Counted from the first letter of the stretch, positions 51,784 to 62,978 are shown. The stretch: DNA of 64,000 nucleotides from an uncultured Cyclobacteriaceae bacterium (GCA_943788235.1 CALSPM010000005.1:310001-374000), one strand, 5' to 3'. The notes: generated from the sequence alone by a model not told the origin. Numbers and translations are program-made.

Positions 51784-53961
51784 ATGTATAACAGGCAAGA
51801 ACTTCATTTCCCATTTTGGTTATTAGAAATCCAAGAGCATATTCAGATTTTCTCAACTATCTTATTTGTGGGGTTTTTTGCTCCGGCCTTCGGGCAAGGT
51901 ACTTTTGAAGATAGTCCTTTTGTTGATATGATTTTTAAAATAGATACTTCGGTTTATACTTGGCAAAAAAATGCCATTATGATCAATGGAAAAATGCAGT
52001 TGCCTTTCTATTATGATTCAGAAAATGAGGTAGCCGAGATAGAAGTGAAAATGGCAGGCTATGCGGAAGCAGGGGCCATTCAATTGAAGGTTTCTAATGA
52101 TTATATTATATTAGATTCTTTATTGGCCTTTGATGATTACATCCGGTTTAAAGTTAAATTTAAAGATCTAACAGCATCAAATTTTTTGAAGTTTGTTTTT
52201 AAGGATCAAATGGACCCTTCGAAAAGTCAGTTTTATGACCTTGGACTCTTCCCGCATACCCAAACCCGTCTTCAAATGATTTCAGCAGGGAGTGAACTTT
52301 TTATTGGGGAAGAGCAAATACTCAATATATCGGTGAGCAATATCGATAATGTGATGCTCAGTAATCAATGGGTTTCTGACGGCAAAGTAAATTACTTGAT
52401 TCGAAAAAAAAACGATGAATTGCTGGTGCATTTTCTTCCAATAAAAAGGGGTCTGTATACATGGAATGTCAAACTCCCGCTTATAAAACCGGAATTGTTA
52501 GAGGGGGAAATGGTATTTGAATCTGCCCCTTTAATTAAAAGGGTTGAGATTAAAAGTGGTCGTATTGCTTTTTTAAATATCAATAAATTAGAAATCACTC
52601 CTTCGGAAAATTCCAAATCTCCTAATATCATTCAAATTGATAACCATGAAAGGTTATCTTTAGAAAAAACCTACCGCTTAGAGGATCAAGAAGCACCGGG
52701 AGGAGCCTTAGTTGCAGAGCTTTTTACCCAATCAAGTATGAGCAATGGGAAAGTTTTGGCCACCCTCAGGACGTATGCCTATCATCAAAAGTCTAAAGGC
52801 TATCTTTATTTAAAAGAAAATGATAAGGCCTTATTTGTAACCAATTTTGACATTACACCGCGTACCAAAATTGAGGCGATTTATATTCAAAGACCAGGGA
52901 AAAATTGGGAAAAAACCAATCAAGTTCATCCAGGAGAAAACCTCAATATTCGACTTGAAGGACAGGGATTACACAAAGGAAAATTTACTTTCGAAGGGGT
53001 TTATCAGGAGCAGTATGATTCTTTATTAAAAAATGAAAATGAAATTCAATACAGGGTAGAGGTACCTTTGGATATTTTATCGAATACTGTTGATATTTAT
53101 AATCACAATAATAGTACGGACTTAAAACTGGACGTAAACGAATACCAAAGACCGAAAGAGTTGGATTTTTTAATCTTAGATATCGATGGAAATGATTACC
53201 CAGTCAGTACACAAGATAAGCCCATATATTATGATAAAACGATAACAGATTTAGTCATTAAGTTTGATGAAAACAGGATTGATTTTTCGGATCAACTTTT
53301 TGGAAAGCAGTTTTTGGAAATAGATGTTAAGATTAAAAATAAGGCGGGAAATATTATTGAGTTATATGAATTTGAAGATTTAGTGGTTTGTCCGGGTACT
53401 TTTTCGCCGCGGGGAGATCGGTATGATAAAAGCGAGTGTACTACCAATACCATTAATTTGAATAATTTCATTAATAATAAAACATCCCAACTACCCGAAT
53501 GGGCTCAAATAGAATTAGATATCAAGCATAAGGACAATGCGTACGAGACTGTTAGATTAAATAGGAAAGTCGTCATTGTTCTTAAAAGAGCTAATAGCTA
53601 TGACATTGATGTTTCTTTTCCTGCTGGTTTACTGGTACTTAAATTTGATGATCAATCAGATTTCGCCAACTTTGGGGGAGTCAGTTTGGCTATGATGGCC
53701 CAAATGAGTTTTTATCAGCCGGGTAAGATCGCTGAATATCGGCCTTATAAAATTGGCGCAGGATTTATTTTCCTCAATGCCTTTAGTTTTGATGAGAATG
53801 ATTCTCGAGGTAGAGATGTAGGCTTGGTTATTTTAGGTTCTATTTATCCAATTTCAAGAGAGAAAAAATTAACCTTTCCATTGTATGCCGGCTTTGGGTA
53901 TTTTTTACAAGAAAAAATTCCATTTTTCATGCTAGGGCCTGGTATTCAAGTTAGGTTTTAG
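51784..53961 (+). CDS. Hypothetical secreted protein with C-terminal barrel-like region
   Basis: Continuous 725-aa ORF with N-terminal hydrophobic segment ending FFAPAFGQ; aromatic-rich C-terminus. Confidence 0.65.
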   Translation: MYNRQELHFPFWLLEIQEHIQIFSTILFVGFFAPAFGQGTFEDSPFVDMIFKIDTSVYTWQKNAIMINGKMQLPFYYDSENEVAEIEVKMAGYAEAGAIQLKVSNDYIILDSLLAFDDYIRFKVKFKDLTASNFLKFVFKDQMDPSKSQFYDLGLFPHTQTRLQMISAGSELFIGEEQILNISVSNIDNVMLSNQWVSDGKVNYLIRKKNDELLVHFLPIKRGLYTWNVKLPLIKPELLEGEMVFESAPLIKRVEIKSGRIAFLNINKLEITPSENSKSPNIIQIDNHERLSLEKTYRLEDQEAPGGALVAELFTQSSMSNGKVLATLRTYAYHQKSKGYLYLKENDKALFVTNFDITPRTKIEAIYIQRPGKNWEKTNQVHPGENLNIRLEGQGLHKGKFTFEGVYQEQYDSLLKNENEIQYRVEVPLDILSNTVDIYNHNNSTDLKLDVNEYQRPKELDFLILDIDGNDYPVSTQDKPIYYDKTITDLVIKFDENRIDFSDQLFGKQFLEIDVKIKNKAGNIIELYEFEDLVVCPGTFSPRGDRYDKSECTTNTINLNNFINNKTSQLPEWAQIELDIKHKDNAYETVRLNRKVVIVLKRANSYDIDVSFPAGLLVLKFDDQSDFANFGGVSLAMMAQMSFYQPGKIAEYRPYKIGAGFIFLNAFSFDENDSRGRDVGLVILGSIYPISREKKLTFPLYAGFGYFLQEKIPFFMLGPGIQVRF

Positions 53962-54851
53962 GTTTTTTTTTGAAGTATTCGGCAGCAAAAACTCCCATTA
54001 TGACAACTAAGCCACCAATTATTTAGAGAGAGGATGGTCTTTCTTTTAAAAACAAATAAGCAAGTAAGACGGTAGAGATGGGTCCTATACTGCCAAAAAT
54101 TGAGAATTGGTTGGCCCCCATTTCTTTGATGGCATATGATATCAAAAAAGAGGGAATTACGGTAGAAAAAAGAGCAATGAGTAAGCCATATATATATACT
54201 TCTTTAGGAAAAGCGAGTACGTTAATACTCATTTTTGATTCGACTATGAATTGGAAAATGATCAAGACCGAAGATATGATCATCACATAAGAAGTAAATC
54301 TCCGAGCCCCAAATTTAGGAATGAGCCAGCCGCTTCCAATAATATAAGAAGCATAAGTAACCGCACCTCAGAAGTACTAACAAGGATCCTTTCAGTGTTG
54401 TCGAAGGATCGCTTACTTCAATTTCAGGCAAAAAAACAATGCAGATGCCCAAATACGTAATAAGAATGGCGAATAATTGATAGCTACTGATTTTAATTTT
54501 AAAAAAAATAAAGGAGAGCAAAATAACAAAGGTTGGATAGGTAAATAAGATTAGTCGATCTAAACTTGCTTTGATGTATTCCAATCCTTTAAAATCAAAA
54601 TAGCTCGCTAAATAATAGCCAAGAAAGCCAAAAAGGAGAACCCATAAATAATCATTTTTTGCAACGGTTATTTTTTGATTCTTATAAAGGGCAAAAAAAA
54701 TATAAAAAGGGAGCGAAAAAACCATTCTTAAGAGCAAAAGACTGGCGGCATCTGCCCTATATTGATAGGCCAACTTAGCGAATATGGCTTTGGTTGAAAA
54801 TAAGATAATTCCTGTCAAACCCAATCCTAGAGCAATTTTACGGGTTATCAT
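53951..54851 (-). pseudogene. EamA/DMT family transporter, degraded
   Basis: Reassembled ...KGSLLVLL|SAVTYASYIIGSGWLIPKFGARRFTSYVMIISSVLIIFQF...LLAYLFLKERPSSL*IIGGLVVIMGVFAAEYFKKKPKT; frameshift ~54364-54370, TAA at 54023-54025. Confidence 0.88.
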
Positions 54852-55483
54852 TATTTTTGATCTAAATCGAGGGGCGGGTCTTCTTTGGGCGTTTTTTCTT
54901 CAATAAAAAATGATTTTTGCCAAACCAATATAATGAAAACGCTGATAAAAATAGCGGCATCGGCAATATTGAATACTGGCCACAAAGACATATAATCGCC
55001 ACCAAGAATTGGAAGCCAATCAGGCAAACGACCTTCCCAAATATCGATATAGAACATATCAATGACTTGGCCATAAAACCAAGGCGTAGGGGCATCAAAG
55101 GGGGCATTATTTAAATAATAGCCATAGAAGACAGAATCGATTAAGTTACCTATTGCACCTCCAAGGATCAGACTCATACAAATTAGAAAGCCATGATTCA
55201 TGGGTTTCTTGTACATTATAAATAAATAATAGCCGATGGCTACCATGGCGATAAGTCTAAATAAGGTCAAGATGATTTTGGCATGATCAAAAGGAAGCTC
55301 CATTCCAAAGGCCATTCCGGGATTCGTGAGATAATGAAGTTTGAAGAAATTTCCCAAAATCTTTATTTGCCCACTGGAGCCCAAAACCATATATTGGTGG
55401 ACGAGCATTTTCACGATTTGATCTAAGATGATCACGGCCAAGCTCACACCATAATATTTAAATACTCCGGAATTATTTTTCAT
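54851..55483 (-). CDS. lspA: Lipoprotein signal peptidase
   Basis: VIILDQIVKMLVHQYM, LGGAIGNLIDSVFYGY, FNIADAAIF. Confidence 0.93.
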   Translation of the reverse strand: MKNNSGVFKYYGVSLAVIILDQIVKMLVHQYMVLGSSGQIKILGNFFKLHYLTNPGMAFGMELPFDHAKIILTLFRLIAMVAIGYYLFIMYKKPMNHGFLICMSLILGGAIGNLIDSVFYGYYLNNAPFDAPTPWFYGQVIDMFYIDIWEGRLPDWLPILGGDYMSLWPVFNIADAAIFISVFIILVWQKSFFIEEKTPKEDPPLDLDQK

Positions 55484-58400
55484 AGGATATCAAATTCAAT
55501 TGGATAATGATTTCAGCACCATCGATATCTAATGAAATTCCATTGGGGAGGTCTGCATTAAATAGAATAGTTTTTGTCTGTGTCTCTTGCTGAATCGATT
55601 GTTGATGCACTTCCATAGCTTCTTTTATGAGCTTGTCATGGGTAGAGTAGAGGATGTCAATCTTATCTTGAACTTCTAAATTTTGATCTTTTCGGAGGTT
55701 TTGAATTCTATTAACAATATCTCTTGAGAGGCCTTCTTTTTTTAACCCATCGCTCAAATTAATATCTAGCGCAACTGTTAAGCCATCCATAGAGGCGACC
55801 AACCAGCCTGGAATATCCTGAGAGCTGATTTCAACATCAGTCAATAGCAATTCAATCATTTCACCTTCAATCTCAATATTAAAGAATCCATCATTTTCAA
55901 ATTGAGCAATATCTGTTTGAATTAAACTATTTATTTTAGGGGTGATAGCTTTCAATTGAGCACCAAACTTAACGCCTAAGGTTCTGAAATTTGGTTTGAT
56001 TTTTTTAATTAAAATTCCAGCATCATCGTCCAAATAATCAATAGTTTTCACATTGGTTTCGTTGATGATGAGCTCTTCGACTTTTTTCAATCTATTTTTT
56101 TCATCTTCATTCAAGACGGGGATCAAAATTTTCCTGAGAGGTTGTCTGACTTTGATTTTCTGTTTTTTTCTTAATGAATGGACTAGAGAGGAAGCGAGCT
56201 GTGCCAATCTCATGCGAGCTTCTAATTCGGTGTCAATGGCTTCTTCATTGATGACTGGAAAATGAGCCAAGTGGACCGAATCGTCTGAAGATAATTTTGT
56301 AACGGAATTGAGGTCTAAAAATAATTTTTCAGCATAGAAAGGGGCAACGGGTGCCATGAGTTGCGCGATCGTATGAAGGCAAGTGTAAAGGGTTTGATAG
56401 GCCACTTCTTTGTTCTGATTGTAATCACCGATCCAAAACCTTTTTCTATTCAAGCGAACATACCAATTGCTCAGATCATTGACAGTAAATGATTGAATGG
56501 CTCTTGCAGCTTTCGTAGGTTCATAATCATCATAATATTGATCTACTTCTCGAACAATGGAATTGAGTCGACTGATGATCCACAAATCACTCTCTGTCTT
56601 TTCAGTGGCAGCAATCGCTTTATTTTTGAAATTGAACGCATCCAAGTTGGCATAAAGCGCAAAAAAGGAATAGGTATTGGATAGGGTTCCAAAAAACTTT
56701 CTTTGTACATCTAAGATGCCATTGGCATCAAATTTTAAGTTATCCCAGGGATTCGCATTGCTGATCATATACCATCGGGTGGCATCTGGACCATACTGTT
56801 CAATCACGTCAAAAGGATTCACTGCATTACCCAATCTCTTGGACATTTTATTGCCATTTTTATCTAAAACTAGTCCGTTGGCAATGACATTTTTGAAGGC
56901 CACAGTATCGAAGAGTAAACAAGAAATAGCATGCAGCGTAAAAAACCAACCTCGCGTTTGATCTACGCCTTCGGCGATGAAATCTGCAGGGTAATTGGAA
57001 TTAAAAAGGTCTTGATTTTCGAAAGGATAATGCCATTGTGCATAGGGCATGGCTCCTGAATCAAACCACACGTCAATTAAATCAGGTTCACGGTGCATGG
57101 GCTGACCCTTTGGACTTACTAAAATCACATCGTCAACAAATGGACGATGTAAGTCAAAGTTTTCTGGTAAGCTTTCTGACATAAGACCTGCGGCAACGGC
57201 TTGGTCAACCTCAGTACGCAGTTCAGCGATGCTGCCGATACATTTTTTTTCACTCTTATCAACCGTGACCCAGATAGGAAGGGGCGTTCCCCAGTATCTT
57301 GACCTGCTTAAATTCCAATCGACCAGGTTTTCCAACCAATTTCCAAATCTACCTGCACCTGTAGATTTTGGTTTCCAGTTGATGGTATTATTTAAAGCTA
57401 CCAAGCGATCCTTCAATGCGGTGGTTTTGATAAACCATGAATCTAGAGGATAGTATAATATGGGTTTGTCGGTTCGCCAGCAATGTGGATAAGAATGCTC
57501 GTATTTCTCCACTTTAAACGCCAAATTTTCTTCCTTGAGTTTAATAGCGATGAGGACATCAGTCGGCTTGAAGTTAGGATCCTGACGCACCGATTCAGGA
57601 TAATACTCTTCCCGCACATATTTTCCTGCAAAATCTGTGACTTCTTTTACGAAACATCCTTTGCGATCTACTAAAGGGACTTCGAGTCCTTGATCATCAA
57701 GTACCATGACTGCAGGCACATTGTTTTGTTGACTGATTCGAAAATCATCAGCACCAAAGACGGAAGCCGTATGAACCACGCCAGTACCGTCTTCTGTTGA
57801 TACAAAGTCCCCAGAAATGACTCTGAATCCTTTTTCATTTAACTTATCATTGGTCACATAAGGCATCAATTGTTCGTAACGAATCTCTAAAAGATCCTTT
57901 CCTGTAAAGGAATTGAGTAGTTTCCAAGGGATGAGTTTATCTCCTGCTTGGTAATCACTTAATACTATTTGATTTGCCTTTTCTGTAAAATACTTATTGA
58001 TTAATTCTCTGGCTAAAATGACCGATACGGGTTGATAAGTATAGGGGTTAAAGGTGGAAATTTTTACATAATGAATTTTATCACCTACTGCTAAGGCACA
58101 GTTTGAGGGCAATGTCCAAGGTGTGGTCGTCCAAGCCAAGATTCTGACATCTTCTTCTTCTTGATCAAATAAGAAGGCCGACTGTTGGGTGGGCTTTACC
58201 TTAAATTGGGCTACCACCGAAGTATCTTTGATGTTTTGATAGGTACCTGGTTGATTTAGTTCATGTGAACTTAAACCGGTTCCTGCCGCCGGAGAAAAGG
58301 GTTGGACCGTATATCCCTTGTAGAGTAAATTTTTTTCATGCAGTTTTTTCAATAAATGCCAAACACTTTCCATATAGTGGGCATCAAACGTCATGTAAGG

Positions 58401-58844
58401 ATTTTCTAAATCGACCCAATAGCCGATTTGACGCGTCAATTCATCCCATTTGCCTTTGAACTTCATGACAGCCTCCTTACATTTTTTATTATAATCGGCT
58501 ATGCTAATTTTTTTACCAATGTAGTCTTTTGTAATCCCAAGTTCCTTTTCAACTTGTAATTCAACAGGAAGACCGTGGGTATCCCATCCACCTTTTCTTT
58601 TGACCTGAAATCCTTTTTGAGTTTTATACCTACAAAAAATATCCTTGACAGCTCTGGCCATGACGTGATGGATGCCAGGAGTACCGTTGGCTGAGGGGGG
58701 GCCTTCAAAAAAAGTAAAAGAGGGCTCCCCTGATCGCTCTGTAATGGTTTTGGAAAAAATATTGTTATTTTCCCAAAAAGCACGAATTTCTTTCCCTACT
58801 TCAGGGTAATTTATTTGTTTATATTCGCGAAACTTGACCATCAA
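55473..58844 (-). CDS. ileS: Isoleucyl-tRNA synthetase
   Basis: FFEGPPSANGTPGIHHVMARAVKD, GWDTHGLPVE, KNGNKMSKRLGN. Confidence 0.98.
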   Translation of the reverse strand: MMVKFREYKQINYPEVGKEIRAFWENNNIFSKTITERSGEPSFTFFEGPPSANGTPGIHHVMARAVKDIFCRYKTQKGFQVKRKGGWDTHGLPVELQVEKELGITKDYIGKKISIADYNKKCKEAVMKFKGKWDELTRQIGYWVDLENPYMTFDAHYMESVWHLLKKLHEKNLLYKGYTVQPFSPAAGTGLSSHELNQPGTYQNIKDTSVVAQFKVKPTQQSAFLFDQEEEDVRILAWTTTPWTLPSNCALAVGDKIHYVKISTFNPYTYQPVSVILARELINKYFTEKANQIVLSDYQAGDKLIPWKLLNSFTGKDLLEIRYEQLMPYVTNDKLNEKGFRVISGDFVSTEDGTGVVHTASVFGADDFRISQQNNVPAVMVLDDQGLEVPLVDRKGCFVKEVTDFAGKYVREEYYPESVRQDPNFKPTDVLIAIKLKEENLAFKVEKYEHSYPHCWRTDKPILYYPLDSWFIKTTALKDRLVALNNTINWKPKSTGAGRFGNWLENLVDWNLSRSRYWGTPLPIWVTVDKSEKKCIGSIAELRTEVDQAVAAGLMSESLPENFDLHRPFVDDVILVSPKGQPMHREPDLIDVWFDSGAMPYAQWHYPFENQDLFNSNYPADFIAEGVDQTRGWFFTLHAISCLLFDTVAFKNVIANGLVLDKNGNKMSKRLGNAVNPFDVIEQYGPDATRWYMISNANPWDNLKFDANGILDVQRKFFGTLSNTYSFFALYANLDAFNFKNKAIAATEKTESDLWIISRLNSIVREVDQYYDDYEPTKAARAIQSFTVNDLSNWYVRLNRKRFWIGDYNQNKEVAYQTLYTCLHTIAQLMAPVAPFYAEKLFLDLNSVTKLSSDDSVHLAHFPVINEEAIDTELEARMRLAQLASSLVHSLRKKQKIKVRQPLRKILIPVLNEDEKNRLKKVEELIINETNVKTIDYLDDDAGILIKKIKPNFRTLGVKFGAQLKAITPKINSLIQTDIAQFENDGFFNIEIEGEMIELLLTDVEISSQDIPGWLVASMDGLTVALDINLSDGLKKEGLSRDIVNRIQNLRKDQNLEVQDKIDILYSTHDKLIKEAMEVHQQSIQQETQTKTILFNADLPNGISLDIDGAEIIIQLNLISYEK

Positions 58845-58880
58845 AAGAGCTTATTTTTAATTTAAAATTCATGTCAGTGA

Positions 58881-61247
58881 TTATTTGATATCTTTTTTTC
58901 CTTCTTGAAATTCTGGAAATTGTTCAATAAGAGGATGTTTATTTGTATTCCTTTTACCACTATCAAATTGGAGTAACAACGCCGGTAATACCGTAAGGTT
59001 AGTGATCATAGCAAATAATAAGGTGATCGATGTAAGCTTACCTAGAGCTACAGTCCCCCCAAAGCCTGACGCTGAAAAAATCACGAAACCACAAAAAAGA
59101 ATAATAGAGGTATAGACCATGCTTGAACCCGTTTCTTTAAGACTGTTACTGATGGCTAAAGGCACATTAAATTTATTACTAAAAAGTTCTTGTCGGTATT
59201 TTGCTAAAAAGTGAATGCTGTCATCCACCGAGATGCCAAAGGCAATGCTAAAAACTAAGGCTGTGCTGGGCTTCAAAGGGATGTCAAAATAACCCATGAT
59301 GGCACCCGTGATCAGGAGTGGGATAAGGTTAGGGATCAGGGAGATGATGATCATTTTTATATTTCTAAACAAGAGTCCCATAATTATAGCAATGACTAAA
59401 AAGGCAACCATCATCGAACTGATTAAATTATCAATCAAAAATTTATTGCCCTTGATAAAGGTAATGGTTGTACCCGTAACGGCTAGGTTCATTTTGGTGT
59501 CTGCGAAAAGAGATTCAATTTTGGGCCTTATCACCCCAGAAATTAGAGAGTCCATTTTGTTTGACCCTATATCAGCCACTTTTAAAGAGATTCTCATTTT
59601 CTGTTTATTTTCATCTACAAAATTTTGGGAAAAGCCGGCTTCATCCGGTTGCAAGGCTAAATATTTGAGAATGAAACCTAAATCACGCTGATTGGGGAGG
59701 CCGTAAAAGTTTGGGTTTTGATTATAAAAAGCTTGTCTGGCAGCCTTGATAAAGCTGACCAATGATACGGGTTGAGATATGTAAGGAATCTCGTCTAAAA
59801 AGGTCTCAAAATCATTGATTTTTTGTATATTTTTTAAATTTTGAACTCCTTTTTTTGTTCCTGTGTCCACAATGATTTCTAGTGGCATGATGCCACTAAA
59901 TTGAGCTTCAAAAAAACGCAAATCTTGAATCAAAGGACTGTCTTTAGCCAAATCATCGACCATGAAAGACACCGAATTAATCTTGGAGACGCCAATGACT
60001 GATATCCCTATCGTAGCGATTGTAATCAAAAAGATTAAAATTCGCTTTTGATGAACCATAAAATCTAGGTATCTCAAGAATCTAGCAATGAATTTGAAAT
60101 TCAGATGTTTTAAATTTCTACTAGAAGGAGGTTTTAAATAGGAATATAGGGCGGGAATAAGAATAATACTAACGACAAAAGTTGCCATAATATTGAGGCC
60201 AGCCACAATCCCGAATTCAGCTAAAATTTTAATGTCCGTCACTATCAAAACAAAAAACCCAACCGCAGTAGTAAAATTTGTAATGAGGGTAACGATGCCA
60301 ATTTTCCTGATAATACTAGTTAATGCCCTTATTTGATCTCCATGACGCGCATATTCATGATGATATTTATTTAGCATGTATACACTGTTAGGTATTCCAA
60401 TTACGACAATAATGGAGGGTAAAAGACCCGTCAGCGCAGTTATTTTGAATCCAAATAAAGAGACACAACCCAAAGTCCAGACGACCATAGTTAAAATAAC
60501 TATCAAAGGAAAAAAAACAGCCTTTAACGAACGAAAAAACATAAAAAGGACAAAACCTGTTATTATAATGGAATAAATTAAAAATCGGGTAAGTTCACTT
60601 TTGATGGTAATCATATTGGAGGAGCGCACGTAAGGTAATCCAGCAAAATGGGTCTGAATGTTTGTGACTTCTTCAAAGCGCTGACCTGCCCTGACCAAAT
60701 CAAAAATGAGTTCATTTCTGTTTTCTGAATTAATGACCTCCTTGTTTAGGGAAACCAGCAATAGGGTAGCGCCCGTTTGTTGGTTGATTAACTGGCCACT
60801 GTAAAATTTGAGCGCTAAAGCCTCTTTGAGTAAACTGTCTAAACTCTTTTGTTGCTCTAAAATGGGTCCGAAGAGGGGGGTAATATTGAATTTCTTTGCT
60901 ACCCTATCTGCATCTAGCCTTTGTAAGGTGGGGATGCCTAAAACGGCAGTGACGCCCTGAAGACCTTTGAGTTCATCTGCGAGCGCGCGGAATCTGTTGA
61001 AATTTTTGAGCTCAAAAAGGGTGCTGTCTTGAACGCCAATGGCCATGATATTTCCGTCTTCCCCAAAGAGTTTTTTAAAGGCCTGAAGATTTATCATTTC
61101 AGTATCATCCTCAGGAACCACACTGGCCAAGTCATAAGAGATTTCTATGAATTGCAAATGGTATCCCATAAAGACTGTTATCACGCCAATTATGATGACT
61201 AATGACAGCCTGAATTTAAGGATGATTTCAGCTATTAATTTCCACAT
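58881..61247 (-). CDS. RND/MMPL family exporter
   Basis: Two repeats of TM clusters, FGISVDDSIHFLAKYRQE. Confidence 0.9.
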   Translation of the reverse strand: MWKLIAEIILKFRLSLVIIIGVITVFMGYHLQFIEISYDLASVVPEDDTEMINLQAFKKLFGEDGNIMAIGVQDSTLFELKNFNRFRALADELKGLQGVTAVLGIPTLQRLDADRVAKKFNITPLFGPILEQQKSLDSLLKEALALKFYSGQLINQQTGATLLLVSLNKEVINSENRNELIFDLVRAGQRFEEVTNIQTHFAGLPYVRSSNMITIKSELTRFLIYSIIITGFVLFMFFRSLKAVFFPLIVILTMVVWTLGCVSLFGFKITALTGLLPSIIVVIGIPNSVYMLNKYHHEYARHGDQIRALTSIIRKIGIVTLITNFTTAVGFFVLIVTDIKILAEFGIVAGLNIMATFVVSIILIPALYSYLKPPSSRNLKHLNFKFIARFLRYLDFMVHQKRILIFLITIATIGISVIGVSKINSVSFMVDDLAKDSPLIQDLRFFEAQFSGIMPLEIIVDTGTKKGVQNLKNIQKINDFETFLDEIPYISQPVSLVSFIKAARQAFYNQNPNFYGLPNQRDLGFILKYLALQPDEAGFSQNFVDENKQKMRISLKVADIGSNKMDSLISGVIRPKIESLFADTKMNLAVTGTTITFIKGNKFLIDNLISSMMVAFLVIAIIMGLLFRNIKMIIISLIPNLIPLLITGAIMGYFDIPLKPSTALVFSIAFGISVDDSIHFLAKYRQELFSNKFNVPLAISNSLKETGSSMVYTSIILFCGFVIFSASGFGGTVALGKLTSITLLFAMITNLTVLPALLLQFDSGKRNTNKHPLIEQFPEFQEGKKDIK

Positions 61248-61382
61248 ATCAAATAGATCGCAAAGGTAATTATTTTATTGAGGATCACGCAGTTCCATCA
61301 TAACTGCTTTTGTTGATTAATGCATATGAGCAGATTGCTGAGCGTAAATTTTATTGAAGCCCTCAAAATGGAGTCTAAAAAT

Positions 61383-62738
61383 CTAGTTTTTAATATTTCC
61401 TGAAATTATTTTATACAAACGGCTGGCATTTGAGTCAGTGAGACCTGAAATAAAGTCAATCACTACGCGAAGGTTTTCATAGACAGAAAATTGATCCTTT
61501 GTCAGTTGTAATTTAAAGGAGTCAGGCAAAATTCGGTAAATTTTTTTGTCCTTAGTTGAAGCGAATTTAGGATTGTTTTTTATCGCAAATATCGCTTGAC
61601 AGAAAGTAGCAGTAAGTTTTTCTATGATTTCATAGCCCGCTACTTCCCTTTCGAGTACTTGTCGTGATTGGTAAATGTATTCAACGGAGATTGAACTGAT
61701 TTTTTCTAAGACGGGGGCCGAAGGGATTTTATCCGTCAAAGCATGATCAAGGTCACCTGTCAACAGTTCAGCTTCTTTTGAGACAAAAACCGTTACTACT
61801 TCCTGAATAAGTTGATAAATTGCCATGGCTCTCAAAACACCTAATTTTTCGTTTAAGTCAACGATTTTACTTAGCTTTTCTTCAGAAAACTTGGGGCCTA
61901 TAATCTCAGCTAATAAGTTTTTTGTTTGTTCAAATGAAATAAGACCCAGTCGTGTGGCATCTTCTAAGTCTATGATACTGTAACAAATGTCATCAGCAGC
62001 CTCGACTAAAAAAGCAAGGGGATGTCTTAACCAAGTAGTTTCTGATATTTTTTTAAGTTGAAGTTCTTCAGCGATGGTTTGAAAATAGGTAAAATTATCA
62101 TCAAAGAATCCATACTTGTGTTGGCTTTGCCGTGCAGGAACCTTTTTTGACGCACTGCTCAAAGGATATTTAGTAAAGGTAGCCAAGGTTGAGTAGGTCA
62201 AACTCAGACCTCCCTGATTGGGATTGGTCAGAATCCTAAATCCCTGTGCATTTCCTTCAAAATTAATTAAATCGGACCATTCAGTGGGTTTGACCATTGA
62301 TTCAAAAAACCGTCCTCCTTCGGTATTTAAAAAGAAAGAGGAGATACTTTGTTCTCCGGAATGCCCAAAAGGAGGATTACCAAGGTCGTGCGCCAGACAT
62401 GCAGCGGAGACGACATCTCCAAAATCTTGGTACTTAATACCCGAGGCTCGTAGCGCTTCATTTTTGGACAAAATGATTTTACCTGCTTCTTTTGCCAATG
62501 ACCGGCCCACACTCGCAACTTCTAAGCTATGGGTAAGTCTACTGTGAACAAAGTCATCTTCAGGCATAGGAAAAACCTGTGTTTTATCTTGAAGTTTCCG
62601 GAAGGGATGTGAGAAAATAATCCGATCGTAGTCCTGCTCAAATCGACTTCTTGTTTGGGCGAGAGGTACTGATTTAGATATACCAAATCGTTTTGCTGAA
62701 AATAAATTAAGCCAATTCATCGATGTGTGCTGAAACAT
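61383..62738 (-). CDS. dgt: dGTP triphosphohydrolase-like (HD domain)
   Basis: RSRFEQDYDRIIFSHPFRKLQDKTQVFP, RLTHSLEVASVGRSLA, AHDLGNPPFGHSGE. Confidence 0.93.
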   Translation of the reverse strand: MFQHTSMNWLNLFSAKRFGISKSVPLAQTRSRFEQDYDRIIFSHPFRKLQDKTQVFPMPEDDFVHSRLTHSLEVASVGRSLAKEAGKIILSKNEALRASGIKYQDFGDVVSAACLAHDLGNPPFGHSGEQSISSFFLNTEGGRFFESMVKPTEWSDLINFEGNAQGFRILTNPNQGGLSLTYSTLATFTKYPLSSASKKVPARQSQHKYGFFDDNFTYFQTIAEELQLKKISETTWLRHPLAFLVEAADDICYSIIDLEDATRLGLISFEQTKNLLAEIIGPKFSEEKLSKIVDLNEKLGVLRAMAIYQLIQEVVTVFVSKEAELLTGDLDHALTDKIPSAPVLEKISSISVEYIYQSRQVLEREVAGYEIIEKLTATFCQAIFAIKNNPKFASTKDKKIYRILPDSFKLQLTKDQFSVYENLRVVIDFISGLTDSNASRLYKIISGNIKN

Positions 62739-62774
62739 TTTGGTGGAACAATGAATATATACTCGTTGGATAAT

Positions 62775-62975
62775 TTATGAGTTATCATGAAATATTTCTT
62801 GGATGGCCTCAATTTTTTTTTCTACTGAGACGGCAAAAAAAACTTTGATATGGGTGCCTCCATAAGTTCTAAAAAAGGAATTTTGACCCTTTTGGATCCA
62901 TTTCATTTCAGAAAAAGCCAATAGTTCCCAAGTTTTAATGGCAGGCACCGAGAAAAGATCAGCTAAATAGAACAT
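62775..62975 (-). CDS. Small hypothetical protein downstream of glyS
   Basis: 66 aa ORF MFYLADLFSVPAIKTWELLAFSEMKWIQKGQ..., starts 4 nt after the glyS stop. Confidence 0.5.
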   Translation of the reverse strand: MFYLADLFSVPAIKTWELLAFSEMKWIQKGQNSFFRTYGGTHIKVFFAVSVEKKIEAIQEIFHDNS

Positions 62976-62978
62976 TTA

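Noticed and set aside
17573-54025. In-frame TAA/TAG in OsmC, ComM and EamA as evidence for stop-codon recoding (UAR = Gln)
   Set aside because: Intact genes in the window end normally with TAA/TAG (for example rimO ends in TAG) and the same three genes also carry frameshifts, so ordinary pseudogenisation explains it
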